Shown in pieces: positions 31,045 to 42,025 of a stretch of DNA of 64,000 bases. The DNA is taken from contig NC_133028.1 in NCBI RefSeq assembly GCF_048771995.1, positions 1,394,001 through 1,458,000 of the forward strand, in the 5' to 3' direction. This stretch comes from Taeniopygia guttata. Taxonomy: Eukaryota; Chordata; Aves; Passeriformes; Estrildidae. The notes under the pieces are model-generated. The model was not told where the DNA came from, did not search any database, and saw only the letters and a list, made by a program, of their open reading frames with translations. How positions within the stretch are numbered: position 1 is the first letter of the stretch; each line of letters opens with the position of its first letter. Made by a program: the position numbers and the translations under genes.

Positions 31045-31580
31045 TATATTCCTACTTCATTTCCATTTAAATCCCTTGATCCCAAGAGGAGCCCCTGGGC
31101 TGCCTGCTCTCCATGACCTCCTGATCTCTGATGGATCCATTTTCCATCACCACCAATCATCCAATATTTTTCAGGAATAAAAGTGATGCAGAATTCCAAG
31201 ACATCCTCCAAGGAATTTTTTGTCACACATCAGTGAAGGAGTCGCTGGTCCTGTGGATTCCATGATGGTTCCTTAATTCCTGTGGAACCCAAAGAGATTT
31301 GGGAAAAATTCCTGAGTGAATCCCGGTTTATCCCACTTTTCTACATAGGGCCATGTCCCATTCCAAAGGAAACAGTGGAAGACTTCTCCAGAAAGGGAAG
31401 GGAAACTGAGGCACGGATGGACATGGACCAACTCCTCTTGGAGATGTGAGATCCTGTTCTCCCATGGCTCTGGGGCTGGATTTCCCAGGAATCCTGGGAG
31501 ATCGGGATGATCCAAGAGTGGATTCATCTCCATCCCTCCAGATTTCTGGGAGAAACCTCCCAGCTTCCCTGGAGTCTGGC

Positions 31581-31640
31581 AAGGGTTGGAATGGGATCTT
31601 TCCACCCCTTTTATCCCAAACCATTCCATGATTCCCTGCC
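31581..31640 (+). mobile_element. CR1 LINE 3' tail remnant (plus)
   Basis: AAGGGTTGGAATGGGATCTTTCC is followed by TTTTATCCCAAACCATTCC and ATGATTCCCTG. Only the terminal 60 bp can be seen. Confidence 0.65.
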
Positions 31641-32914
31641 CACTAAAACTGCTCCTTCTCCAGGGAACTGGGAATGATGGATGGATCCAATCTCCCAAAA
31701 AAGTGAGGATAATTAATTCCCATTCCCTCAGGAGCTGCAACTCCTGGTGTTCCCGAACTCTCCCTGTTCCTTAGGATCTCCAGGGATCCTCCATGACAAA
31801 CTGGAGGATCTTGGATGAAACCAATCCCTTTTTTAAATATTTTTTTCCCTGTCTTTTTTCACTGCTGAAGCTGAAAGATTTCAAATCCAACATTTTATCG
31901 AAATTCCTTTGGAATCCACTCCTGACCTTTCTATGGAGAGCTGTGGTTTCAGCTTTCCGGGAGGAGAGCTCCCATTAAGGATTTAAATCCATTCCCTAAG
32001 AAATCCTTGGTAGGTCATGGCCGCTTTTGGCCCCTTTTGTCCGATTGTTCCTGACTCAGGAATGACTCATCGGAATTGGCAAACAGGAATCGTTCCATGG
32101 CCAATGGATTTTTCCACTCGGTAGCAATTCCTCCTTAAACTTCCCATTAAAGTATCTCCAAACATAAATTTTCCCCATTTTGGGACTCTTGGTGGTCTCG
32201 TCACCCCAGGAAAAAAGGGATTTTCCTCACCTTTAAATCCTTTTTTCCAAGTTTTTTTTAAGGAATTCACAAGTTTTGGTGTCTTGACCATCTCCCTTTT
32301 ATGGGAGCTTTATGAGAAGCTTCCAAGGACTGGGAAATTCCAGGTGGAAAACACAATTCCCAGTTCCTTCAGGATCCAGGTCCAAGCCCTTCTGTGTCTG
32401 GAGGAACTGAAAGGGTTTTATTCCAAAATCCCAGAATATTCCAAGCTGGAAAGGAACCACTTGAGGATAACATGGAGTGAACCCATCCAGAACCTGATTC
32501 CAGGTTTGGAAAAGTTGGGTTAAACTTTTCCCACTCCACATTTTCCTTTCACCTCAACTCCTTGCATTTTGGGACACCCTGGATGATCCACCGGCTAAAG
32601 TCTTGGAAAAGAAAAACAACAAAATAAGAAACTCATCCCAAAAAAAAGCCCACCCACGGATGAAGCCTCTCCCCTCCCGGGAATTCCTGGAGCAGCTGGA
32701 AGCTGATTCACAGGGAATAAAAACCTTCGGATTGAGGAGGTTAAACAAACACCACCCAGGTTCTGCTTTGGCTCCAAATCCAGGGAAGGAATACAATGGA
32801 AGGGTTCATCTTCCCATTTTTTTCTGTCTGTTTACTGAAGGCCAATCCCACTAAATTGTGCTTTTTTCCCAGAAATTTGGGATTCTGTTCTCTATCAGTA
32901 AGAGCGAGCAAGGA

Positions 32915-32978
32915 TGTGGATTAGGATCAGGATCTGGATTGGGATTGGGATCAGGATTTGGATCCAGATCCGGATATG
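32915..32978. repeat. Short GGAT(C/T)-type tandem repeat
   Basis: Irregular 6-bp words GGATCA, GGATCT, GGATTG, GGGATT and GGATCC in tandem, passing into a CGGATATGG end. Confidence 0.7.
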
Positions 32979-33074
32979 GTGGGAAGCCCCCCTTATGGAA
33001 TGTGGTTGTTGGTAGCGTAGAAATCTTTTCTGCGTCATTTTTCTGGGACATCTGGGATAAAGGGTCATAAAAAC

Positions 33075-33272
33075 TGTGGAGAGGGACTGGGGACAAGGGA
33101 TGGAGGGACAGGACCCAGGGAATGGCTCCCACTGGGAAAGGGGAGCTTGGGCTGGGATCTTGGCAAGGAATTCCTGGCTGGGAGGGGCTGGGCTGGAATT
33201 CCCAGATTTGCTGTGGCTGCCCCTGGATCCCTGTCAGTGCCAAGGCCAGGCTGGACAGTGGGGCTTGGATGT
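33075..33272 (+). mobile_element. CR1 LINE 3' body (plus), interrupted by a TTCCC array
   Basis: Starts TGTGGAGAGGGACTGGGGAC and passes GGATGGAGGGACAGGACCC, the conserved body and a shortened insert form (GGGAGGGGCTGGG at 33180-33192) to CAGGCTGGACAGTGGGGC. It then breaks at GGATGTACC, where the TTCCC array begins. The expected GGATCCACCTGGGATAGTGG continuation is missing here, but a CR1 tail lies just past the array at 33852. Confidence 0.88.
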
Positions 33273-33656
33273 ACCTTCCCTTCCCTTCCCTTCCCTTCCC
33301 TTCCCTTCCCTTCCCTTCCCTTCCCTTCCCTTCCCTTCCCTTCCCTTCCCTTCCCTTCCCTTCCCTTCCCTTCCCTTCCCTTCCCTTCCCTTCCCTTCCC
33401 TTCCCTTCCCTTCCCTTCCCTTCCCTTCCCTTCCCTTCCCTTCCCTTCCCTTCCCTTCCCTTCCCTTCCCTTCCCTTCCCTTCCCTTCCCTTCCCTTCCC
33501 TTCCCTTCCCTTCCCTTCCCTTCCCTTCCCTTCCCTTCCCTTCCCTTCCCTTCCCTTCCCTTCCCTTCCCTTCCCTTCCCTTCCCTTCCCTTCCCTTCCC
33601 TTCCCTTCCCTTCCCTTCCCTTCCCTTCCCTTCCCTTCCCTTCCCTTCCCTTCCCT
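33273..33656. repeat. (TTCCC)n microsatellite, about 380 bp
   Basis: About 76 perfect copies of TTCCC on the plus strand, with no visible interruption. It is the reverse complement of the GGGAA array at 4.2 kb. It begins inside a CR1. The perfect homogeneity implies recent expansion or contraction. Open FPSLP/GREGK frames are artefacts. Confidence 0.98.
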
Positions 33657-33851
33657 CATCCATGTAACTCCAGAACAGACCATTTTCCCAAATCCCAAGT
33701 CCCAAAAATCAGATTTGTCTGCACTGTCTCCAAACAAGGAATCTAAATCCTCCCATGAGGAGAATCCCAAGGGATCGGGATTAGATCCCAATGGAATACC
33801 AAGGAAGCCTGGACAGGGATTCCCGTGTCTCCCAGGTTTGGGTTTTCCATC
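33657..33851. other. Unique spacer between array and CR1 tail
   Basis: Nothing recognised in these 195 bp. They do not resemble CR1, so array and tail are not simply contiguous parts of one element. Confidence 0.5.
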
Positions 33852-33954
33852 AAAGTTGGGTTTGGAGCAACCTGGGATAGTAGGAAGTGTCCCTGCCCAT
33901 GGAATCCGATGGAATTTTCCCAACAAAGCCATTCCATGAATCTCCAATTCCATG
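33852..33954 (+). mobile_element. CR1 LINE 3' tail (plus)
   Basis: AAGTTGGGTTTGGAGCAACC, TGGGATAGTAGGAAGTGTCC, CTGCCCATGG and AAAGCCATTCCATGAATCTC. The form GGAGCAACCTGGGATAGT is the common passerine CR1 form, not the GGATCCACCTGGGATAG form of the abundant local copies. Confidence 0.85.
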
Positions 33955-34659
33955 ACATTTTACAACCAATGGAAAGATGAGAATAATGGGAAAATAGGAC
34001 AAAATCTGAGAGGATAAAAACCAAATTATTTTTTTAGTATTTCTCTCCATGTTTTATTCTATCAGAAATATTCCCTTTGTTTTCTTGGGATTTGGAAGGG
34101 TGAGGAGAAGATGAACTCCGGTGGGTGGGATATCTGGAATAAATATTCCCACAGGGATCATCGTTCCAAAATTGACTTTGTCCATGGGGAACAAGGAGCT
34201 TTGAGGATCCGAGCTAATTAAAAATCCCTAGAGCCAAGATCTCACTTCCACCCCACGATCCAACCTCTTCCCACAATTTTTGGGATGCAGCAGAGCCATC
34301 CCCTCTGAAATCCCGGGATTAATAACAACCAGATTTTTTTCCAGCAGGGAGAAAAAAAGCAACAACCCCAAACCTCCCAAAAAATTGGGATGGGTTTCCA
34401 GCCTGTGGGTGTTTGCTGGACCTCCTGATCCGACGGACAAACATTCCCAAAATAATGTCCTGCTCCTCCCTGGAGCATTCCCGGGAACAAAGTGTCCGAT
34501 TCATTTGTGCTGCAGGGCAGGGAAGAGGTGGAGCTGACCCTCCCGGATAAACAGGGCTGGAAAACACCCGGGAGGGAATAAATCTGGGGGAAAAAAATCC
34601 ATGGGAAAGGGAAAAAATATGGAAAGGGGGAAGTGGTCAGGAGTGGGGGGAAAAAATTC
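33955..34659. other. Unique non-coding stretch
   Basis: No gene or repeat family recognised. Confidence 0.5.
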
Positions 34660-34875
34660 CAGAGAGCGGGATTGGACTGTGGAGAGTGGGATTGGGATTT
34701 TGGAAAGTAGGATGGGGAGTTTGGAGAGTGGGATGAGACGTTGGAGAGTGGGATTGGACTATGGAGAGTGGGACTGGGATTTTGGAGAGTGGGATTGGAT
34801 TTTGGAGAGCAGAATTGGGATTTTGGAGAGTGGGATTGGGATTTTGGGGAGCAGGATTGGGATTTTGGAGAACAG
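34660..34875. repeat. 20-22 bp GAGAGTGGGATTGG minisatellite
   Basis: About eleven units of GAGAGTGGGATTGG(G)ATTTTG with variants (GAAAGTAGG, GGGAGCAGG, GAGAGCAGAATT), from about 34662 to 34875. GGG and GG runs recur each unit. It is immediately followed by a CR1 3' end at 34906. Confidence 0.93.
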
Positions 34876-34905
34876 GGTCACACTGAACAGTGATTATCCC
34901 AGTAG

Positions 34906-35075
34906 AATCCAAGGAATCATGGAATTATTTTAGTGGGAAGGGACCTTAAATCCTGTCCCATTCCAACCCCATTCCATGGGCAGGGACATCTCCCACTGTC
35001 CTCGGTGGATCCAACCTGTCATTGGACGTTCCCAAGGATCCAGGGACAGCCACAGCTTCTCTGGGAATCTCCGTG
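34906..35075 (-). mobile_element. CR1 LINE 3' end (minus)
   Basis: GAATCCAAGGAATCATGGAA, AGTGGGAAGGGACCTTAAAT, CATGGGCAGGGACATCTCCC and CAGGGACAGCCACAGCTTCT, then CTGGGAATCTCCGTG. Carries AGCTTCTC like the 18.8-kb copy. It is truncated after about 170 bp. Confidence 0.87.
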
Positions 35076-36512
35076 ACCTTGCTCCATCACTTTTCTCTCT
35101 CCTGCTCTGCCCACTGAGCCTCTCCACCTGTATTTCCCATCCCAAATTTCCATTTGATTTTTGGGATTTGAAGCCTTTCTGCTCGGAAAGGCTCGATCCC
35201 GACAGCAATCTCAGGACATTCCGGTGTTTTCCGTCTCCGTCCCATCCAGGCCTTTGCTGTGAAATCCCCTTTTCTAATCTCTCTGTTTTATGGGATTTGT
35301 CCACATTTCCCTTGGATTCTGCCCAGAACGTCCCATTCTGGAGCCATTCCCAAGCCAACCTTGGCGCTCTGCGGTTTTTGGCCCCTTTCCCACTCTTTTA
35401 AGTCGCCTCCCAGAAATTCCCACTTATCAGGATTTTGTCACTGACATCACATTCCTGATGGGCATTCCGGACATTTAGCAATCCCACCGGGATCGCCTTT
35501 TTCCTGGAAGAGTCTTCTGAGTCAATTCTGCTTCTGAAGGGACTTTTCTTGGAATCCCAGATTCCAACAAAAGTGCTGGAAAGAATTCACTTGCTGCCTT
35601 TACAGACTTGGGGACCCACAGATGGAGAAGGAATTTTGGTCCCAGCTGGACCAAAATGGGGATAAATTCATTTAATCCTAGACAGGAATTTTACCTTCAA
35701 AATCCAAACTGGGATTGTATTTCTTGTTGAAATTCCAATAGATTTTGGGACCTAGAACTCTCCAGCAACTCCAGTTCTGTTTTTCCCCCTTTTCAAACAA
35801 AACAGGAATTTTGCTGGATTTTTCTCCAACTCGGGACATTTTCCTGGCAATCCAAGATTTTTCCATGACCTGGGATGGTGGAGGTGACCCAGGAGCTGAC
35901 ATCCTGAATCCCTTTATGGATGATGTCATTAACAGCGCTTCCACCTCCAAACCATCCATCGGAAAACAGCGGGATCGCGGGAAAAGCAATCCCTATCTTT
36001 TCCCAATCCATTCATTTTGGCTCCCTCCAACCCAGCTCTGACATCCGGAGGAGAGCCGAGGTTTTCCTTTCTCCTTTCCCTTTGGAATTATGGGAAAAGA
36101 GCTCCATTAGCTCAGGACTGGATTTTGTTTGGATGTTTCCAGCATGGAAAATCCAGGAGGAGTTGGCAGCTCCCAGGATTTGTCTTTTGCTTCCTGCTCT
36201 TTTCCATTGGCAGCAGGTTGAGAATTCCTTGTCCTGTTTTATCCCTGCCCCAAAATCCTTTGGGTTCTTTGGTTTGTGCCTCATCTTCCCTTCCCATATC
36301 CCAATTTCCTACTTGCTGATGGAATTTCCTTAATTTACAGATTTTGGGGAATGTTTACACAGCCTTGAAGTTCGGGAGCTGCTTGTGAACATCTCCACTT
36401 TTTTTTCTGCCAAAAAAAGACAAGATCCATTAAATGTGGCAAATTTTTTGAAAAACATGGATTAAATCATTTTGCCAGAGTCTGGAAGTTGATGGAAGTT
36501 GATCTATAAACT
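35076..36512. other. Unique non-coding stretch
   Basis: No gene recognised. One TGAGTCA at 35518-35524. Open frames of 100-137 codons on opposite strands around 35.7-36.3 kb overlap each other and have no domain signature. Confidence 0.5.
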
Positions 36513-36885
36513 GGTAATTTTAATTTTATTTTATTTTATAAATTTATTTTTATTTTTTCATATTTAAAGTTTAATTTAATGTAATTTTATTTTTTGTTTT
36601 TTAGTTTATCATATTTTATTTTGGTTTGGTTTTATTTTATATTTAACTGCATTTTATTTTATTTCATTTTCTATTTTTTTTTATTTTATATTTTATTCTA
36701 TTTTTTTCATTTTACTTGTTTATTTTATTTTTAATTTTTTTTAATTTTGAAAATTTAATTTAATTTTCAAAATGATTTTTTGAAATTTTTAGGGTTTTTT
36801 ATTTTACTTTATTTTATTTTTATTGGGTTTTATTTTTTAATTTTATTTTATCTTACTTTATTCTATTCTATTCTATTTTATCCAT
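36513..36885. repeat. AT-rich (TTTTA)n-like tract
   Basis: About 370 bp of TTTTA, ATTTT and TTTATT words, with short TTCTA variants near 36860-36880. T-rich on the plus strand. No transposon is recognisable around it. Confidence 0.92.
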
Positions 36886-39878
36886 GGGAAACATGGAAAT
36901 TTTCCTATGGGAACTTGCTGCCATTCAAATAAAAGGAAGGAAAAAAAGCCCAAACCTTTTTCCATAATCTTCCTTAATATCCATAGGCAGATGGGAATAT
37001 TTCCCACAGGAACACAAGATGGAATTCCAATAATCTATGTCCTCCTGCACCTGGACTGAATAATCCTGAGGAAAACAAGGAATCTCTTATCCCCATTTCC
37101 CATTGGATGAGGACTCACTCCGGAAACCATTCCCATAGGATTAGAGAACATTAAATCCCTAAGAATCCCATCCCTCTTGGAGCTGGATCCAGCCTAGGTT
37201 CAGCTGCCATCCAACTAATCCCAAAAAACCCCAAATGTTTAATTCCCGGAAAAAAACCAGTCGGATCCGACCCCATCAAATTCCAGCCGGGTGTTGAAAT
37301 CCCAAATTAAATCCATTGTTTGTCTCCATCCATTAATTTTCCGGCTCTGACCGCTGACATTTCCCAATGTTGGTGTTGTCAAATAAACACGGATTTTTTT
37401 TTGGGAGCCCTGTTTTGTTGGGAATTAAAGGGATATTAACAGGGCCTCTGGCATCCTCTGGGATGGATCATTCCGAGGGCTGGAAATGCAATTCCAGAGG
37501 GTTGGAAATGCAATTCCAGAGCTCCTGGACACAGCCCAGTCATGCATGTTTTAGGATATTCCCGGTGGATTAATTCCTCTTTCCCCCCTTTTTTTTTTTA
37601 CCTGCAAACAAATCCAAACTTTGCCTGGAATTTTTTGGAGCTGGATCAATAATCCTTGTAGATCCACTCCAACCCACGCTATTCCATGATCTTAAAAAGT
37701 AATGCCGTTATGGAATTTGCTGCTGTGTTTTGCCAAGAAATCAAATTCCAGGATGGTTTTTCACCCAAATCCTTTTCCATTTTTGGGATCAGAGCAGCTT
37801 TTTCCCAGTTAATTGAAGAATAATTGGGATCAGATCCATCAGAGCATATCCATCAATAATTCCGGCCCCTGGAATAAAGAAGGAATGTTGGGATCCATAG
37901 AAAGATCCAGAAGGGGGAAAAATAAAACCCCTGGAAATCTGTATTGGAATTCCTTCCTTTCCCACCATTTTTATGGCTGAACACTCATTTTTAAAAATTC
38001 CAAGCCAAAATATTCCCCAAAATTCTTGGAAATTGCCAGTATTTTTCCTTGTGTTTTAATTCCCAGTTGGAAACTAGAAGTGAAAAGCTGAAGCTTTGTG
38101 GGAAATGGAATTTCCAAAAAAACTCCAGTTGGGAATAGTGGAATATTCCTTGTGGATAGCACAGAGTTGTTTGATTTCGTTATGGTGGGAATATTTGGAT
38201 TTGATAACATTGGATCTCGGCAATCTTGGAGATCTGAGTTTAAAAAGATGGGAATTTTTTCCATCCCAGGAAATGAAATATTTAAGGAGTTCCTAAAAGT
38301 CAAAAAATGCCTACAAATCTAGAAAAAAGTGGGAATGAGGCCGTGAGCAGTCCTAAAAATAAGGGAAAAGTCGGAATGGCAAAATCAAGGTGGGGAGAGG
38401 GGTTTGGATAATTTTTGTGCAGAATTTAATGGAAATGGATCTACATCCACAAAAATATTTGGGATTCATGGGTGCAGCACTTACCAGTGGAAAAACAGGA
38501 TAACAACAAACTCCAAGGGTTTAAAACTCTGGAGAGAGAGCAGCAAATCCCTGTGGGAGGCAACATTTGACAAATCCTGGGATAATTAAAGGAAAAACCT
38601 TTCCCACTCCACTCCACGTTGTGGTTGTGCCACTCCTCAGCCTTTCCCAAGGGAATTATTCCCGGGAAACACATGGACACTTGGAATGGAGTTCCACCAG
38701 GGAGCTCCAGCACTGTCACCTCTTGGAAAACTCCACTTCCAGCTCCTTTTTCCCTCCTGCTTTTCCTTGCAACAACCCTGTTCCATTCCCCTCATGGAAG
38801 CGCTAATTATTCCCAGCTCCCTTTTCCTGGGAGACCTCTGGAGCATCCACGGACATGGAAACGCTTTGGTTCCTCTTCCAAGATGGGATCTGCCACACAG
38901 AGCAGATTCCTTCTGGGCACAACCACCAATTCCAGAGAAATCTCATCCATGGGATCTTACTTCCTTTTTTTCCCTGATTTTTCCCATTTGGAATTGCTGG
39001 GAAGCTGCAGCCACGTATGGATATCATCAGGTCTGCAAACATGGAATTTTTTATGCTTTAAATTATATCTATCCATGGATTTGGGGCTGTTCCTCATTCC
39101 TGGGATATGGAAATCCAAAATCCAAGGTGGCCTTTGGAAAAGGACTGGCCGCCACCAGATATGCCTTGGGAAAACTCATTCCAAGGTAAATCTGTGATAA
39201 ATCCCAAATATTGCCACAAATCTATTTTCACCGGAAGCTCCGAGTCCCAAAAAACTTGAAAGGAAGCCACAATTCCCTCTCTGTTGTTTCCCAACATTTC
39301 TCTGGGTTTGGGAAGAGAAATCTCTCCTTGTTCCCATTCCCCAGGGATGAATCCACAATGTCGGCACTGGGGAATGTGTTTGTGTTTGCTTGGAATTCTG
39401 TCTGGATCCACCACAAATCCTCCGGGATGGGTTTCAATCCACACTCCAGGCTGGGCCTGTCAGCAAATCCATGATTTTTCTGGGAGGAGAAACTTCTGTT
39501 CCAGGTCAGCCTGGGAGCAGGAGGAAGGAGAGGGACTGGAGAGGGAATTCTGGGATTTGCATTTTGATCTGGGGCCATCTTGGCCCTCTCTTTTCCAGGT
39601 TTTTCCTGAATGTGGCTACTCTCATCCCTCCCTCCGGAGTTGGCTTTAGAGCTGTTCCCAAATCTCACACCTCCAGAGAAACCCCAATGCCAATCCCTGC
39701 CCAGCTTCCAGGGATTAGAAAATCCCAAGGAGGAGACTTTCTCCAGGAACAGCACCAGAAGCACCAGGATGGTCTGGATCCCAATAAAATGGGATTTTGT
39801 CTGGATTGATTATCTTGATTCCCTTTTTTTATTTTTTTTAAGATAATTTTCTTTCCCTACTGCCAAAACCACTGGAGG
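36886..39878. other. Unique non-coding stretch, about 3 kb
   Basis: The longest stretch here without a major repeat. At 37477-37521 a 23-bp segment containing GGAAATGCAATTCCAGAG is duplicated in tandem. Around 37255-37365 the sequence is more complex (TCGGATCCGACC, CATTAATTTTCCGGCTCTGACCGCTGACATT) and may be conserved. A CR1 tail remnant lies at 37637-37692. Overlapping frames at 38.6-39.8 kb show no family resemblance. Confidence 0.5.
37637..37692 (+). mobile_element. CR1-like 3' tail (plus)
   Basis: GGAGCTGGATCAATAATCCT, then TGTAGATCCACTCCAACCC and ACGCTATTCCATGATCTT. This matches the GATGATCCTTGTGGGTCCCTTCCAACTCAGGATATTCTATGATT type of avian CR1 3' end in outline. Confidence 0.6.
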
Positions 39879-40407
39879 ATCATGGATTCATGGAATGCTT
39901 TGAGTAGAAAAGGGACCTTCAACACCACCCAGTTCCAGCCAGGGACAGCTCCCACTATCCCAGGTGGATCCAAGTGACAATGTCCAACCTGGCCTTGGGC
40001 ACTGCCAGGGATCCAGGGGCAGCCACAGCAAATCTGGGAATTCCAGCCCAGCCCCTCCCCACCCTCCCAGCCAGGAATTCCTTGCCAAGATCCCAGCCCA
40101 AGCTCCCCTTTCCCAGTGGGAGCCATTCCCTGGCTCCTGTCCCTCTGTCCCTTGTCCCCAGTCCCTCTCCAGCTCTCCTGGAGCCCCTTCAGGGACTCTG
40201 GGCATTCCCTGGAATTTTCCCTTCTCCAGGGGAACATTCCCAGCTCTCCCAGCCTGGTTCCAGAGCAGAGGGACTCCAGAATCCTGTAATAGTTTGGGTT
40301 GAAAAATACCTTAAATCCATCTCATTCCCACCTTATCCATGGGCAGGGACACCTCCCACTATCCCAGGCTGCTCCAAGACCCAATGTCCAACCTGGCCTG
40401 GGACAAT
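39879..40407 (-). mobile_element. Composite CR1 dimer (minus), long subtype body
   Basis: Antisense unit B begins ATCATGGATTCATGGAATGC and carries the C-rich form of the G-quadruplex insert at 40052-40068. It reaches CCTGGTTCCAGAGCAGAGGG. Junction ACTCCAGAATCCTGTAATAG at 40272-40291, then a second tail (GTTTGGGTTGAAAAATACC) and unit A ending at CAACCTGGCCTGGGACAA. Shows that both body subtypes occur in the composite form. Confidence 0.9.
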
Positions 40408-40472
40408 TTAAGTCACCTTCCTTCATTCCAAGTGGGAAGCATCGTGTCCACCGTGGATCCAAATGGATCTCA

Positions 40473-40640
40473 GCCCATATTTGCTGTGGCTGTCCCTGGA
40501 TCCCTGGCAGTGTCCGAGGCCAGGCTGGACATTGGGATTGGATCCACCTGGGATAGTGGAATTTGTCCCTGCCCATGGCAGGGGCGGAATGAGATGATCC
40601 TTGAAGTTTTTCCAACCTGAACCATCCCATTATTCCATGC
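40473..40640 (+). mobile_element. CR1 LINE 3' end (plus), inverted relative to neighbour
   Basis: CCCATATTTGCTGTGGCTGT, CCTGGATCCCTGGCAGTGTC, GGATCCACCTGGGATAGTGG and GAATGAGATGATCCTTGAAG, then CATTATTCCATG. It lies 66 bp from the opposite-strand dimer at 39879-40407, so the two can pair as an imperfect inverted repeat of roughly 130-160 bp. Confidence 0.87.
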
Positions 40641-41531
40641 CCACCACCGACTCCACAAACCCCAGCCAAGGACATATCCAGCAGCTGGGAAGCACCAGGA
40701 AAATGGAATCACTGGGAATGCTCCAAGCAGAGAGGTGGGATCTGCAGGAAATCCCCAGGACAGGAGAAGAGAGGGAAAATCTTCCATTTCTTGAGTTATT
40801 CCCAATTCCAGACTGAAAGCAGGACAAACTCTTGGATAAAGGCAGGAATCTCACAGGGCTGCACCAGGACGCCACGAAAAAAGATTTCCTTGGCACGAAT
40901 TCTGGAGTTTCCAGCCAGAGCAGGGAAGAGCAGAGACAGGGAAAACAACCAGGGAAGAGCAGAGAAACAACCAAAAGTCTCGGAGCACCCCTGGGAAGGT
41001 CAGCAGGAGACGTGGGATGAAGCACGGGGCCACCTCAGAACACTCCCAGCTCCCGCCCTTCCCATTCCCCACGGAGCAGCCGGGACGTGCCGCCGGCAGG
41101 ATCCCGGGAACACTTTGATGGAAGTGGTTTCTTTCCCTGCTCCAAAATTCCCACTCCCATCTCCGTGTCCCCAGGCCACCCAAACCACGGGATAATTGGG
41201 TGTGTCAACATCTCCCGCATCCGGTGATGGAAGAGGCTATAAAAAGAAATGCTCCAGCTATAAACGCTTCGGGATGAAAAAGAGTTGGAAAAGGACAAGG
41301 AATGGGAAGGCCCCGTTCTCCATTTGGAGGCGTGTCCAGGATCCTGGGGCACAAAGAGGTTGGAAGGAGGGGTTTGGATTGTGATCCTGCCTTCATCAGC
41401 ACTTCCAGGGTTTTTTAGCCTCCATTCCGTCATGGAGGATAGGAAAGGTCCACACAACACCCTGGAAGTTTGTCTTGGAGATGTGGTATCCAGGGGGCTC
41501 CTCAGTGTTGTCCAGAAATCAGGATGGATCC
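40641..41531. other. Unique stretch with CpG patch and twin TATA-like words
   Basis: No gene recognised. At 41068-41105 there are several CpGs (CCGGGACGTGCCGCCGGCAGG). About 140 bp downstream, GCTATAAAAAG (41236-41246) and GCTATAAACG (41258-41267) look like TATA boxes on the plus strand. See the separate entry. Confidence 0.45.
41236..41267 (+). promoter_or_regulatory. Possible TATA-type promoter, two adjacent TATA-like words
   Basis: GCTATAAAAAG is close to the TATA consensus, and a second CTATAAAC word follows 21 bp later. Upstream sequence is locally CpG-bearing. No downstream exon or transcript feature is visible, so this is a weak candidate that could be chance. Confidence 0.2.
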
Positions 41532-42025
41532 TGGAATCATGGAATGGTTTGGGTGGGAAAAAACCCTAAATTTCATCCCATTCCCACTATCCCAGGTGGA
41601 TCCAACCCCAGTGTCCAACCTGGCCTTGGGCACTGCCAGGGATCCAGGGGCAGCCACAGCAAATCTGGGAATTCCAGCCCAGCCAGGAATTCCTTGCCAA
41701 GATCCCAGCCCAAGCTCCCCTTTCCCAGTGGGAGCCATTCCCTGGCTCCTGTCCCTCTGTCCCTTGTCCCCAGTCCCTCTCCAGCTCTCCTGGAGCCCCT
41801 TTAAGATCTCTGAGCATTCCCTGGAATTTTCCCTTCTCCAGGGGAACATTCCCAGTTTTCCCAGAGCTGAGGAGCATTCCAGAATCCTGGAATGCTTTGG
41901 GTTGGAAAATACCTTAAATCCATTCTCATTCCACCCCATCCATGTTCAAGGACACCTTCCGGTACTCCAAGGTGCTCCAAGTCCCAGTGTCCAACCTGGC
42001 CTTGGACACTTCCAGGGATGAGGCA
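41532..42025 (-). mobile_element. Composite CR1 dimer (minus)
   Basis: Unit B starts TGGAATCATGGAATGGTTTG and has a 3' part shortened at the CCATGGGCAGGGACACC segment (CATTCCCACTATCCCAGG). It then has the short-subtype body, with CCCTTTAAGATCTCTGAGC in place of CCCTCCAGGGACTCTGAGC. Junction CATTCCAGAATCCTGGAATG at 41875-41894, then unit A with GTTCAAGGACACCTTCCGG, ending TTCCAGGGATGAGGCAG. Confidence 0.9.

Larger units (their letters stand above)
31045..33074. other. Unique non-coding stretch
   Basis: No gene recognised over 2 kb. Features inside are a CR1 tail remnant at 31581-31640, two TGACTCA words 11 bp apart at 32052 and 32063, a possible old CR1 3' end near 32431-32490 (GAATATTCCAAGCTGG then AAAGGAACCAC) and a GGATC-type short repeat at 32915-32978. 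Confidence 0.5.

Noticed and set aside
32851..33939. Long frames on both strands around 33 kb (about 285 codons)
   Set aside because: They translate the TTCCC array plus neighbouring CR1; no protein family features.
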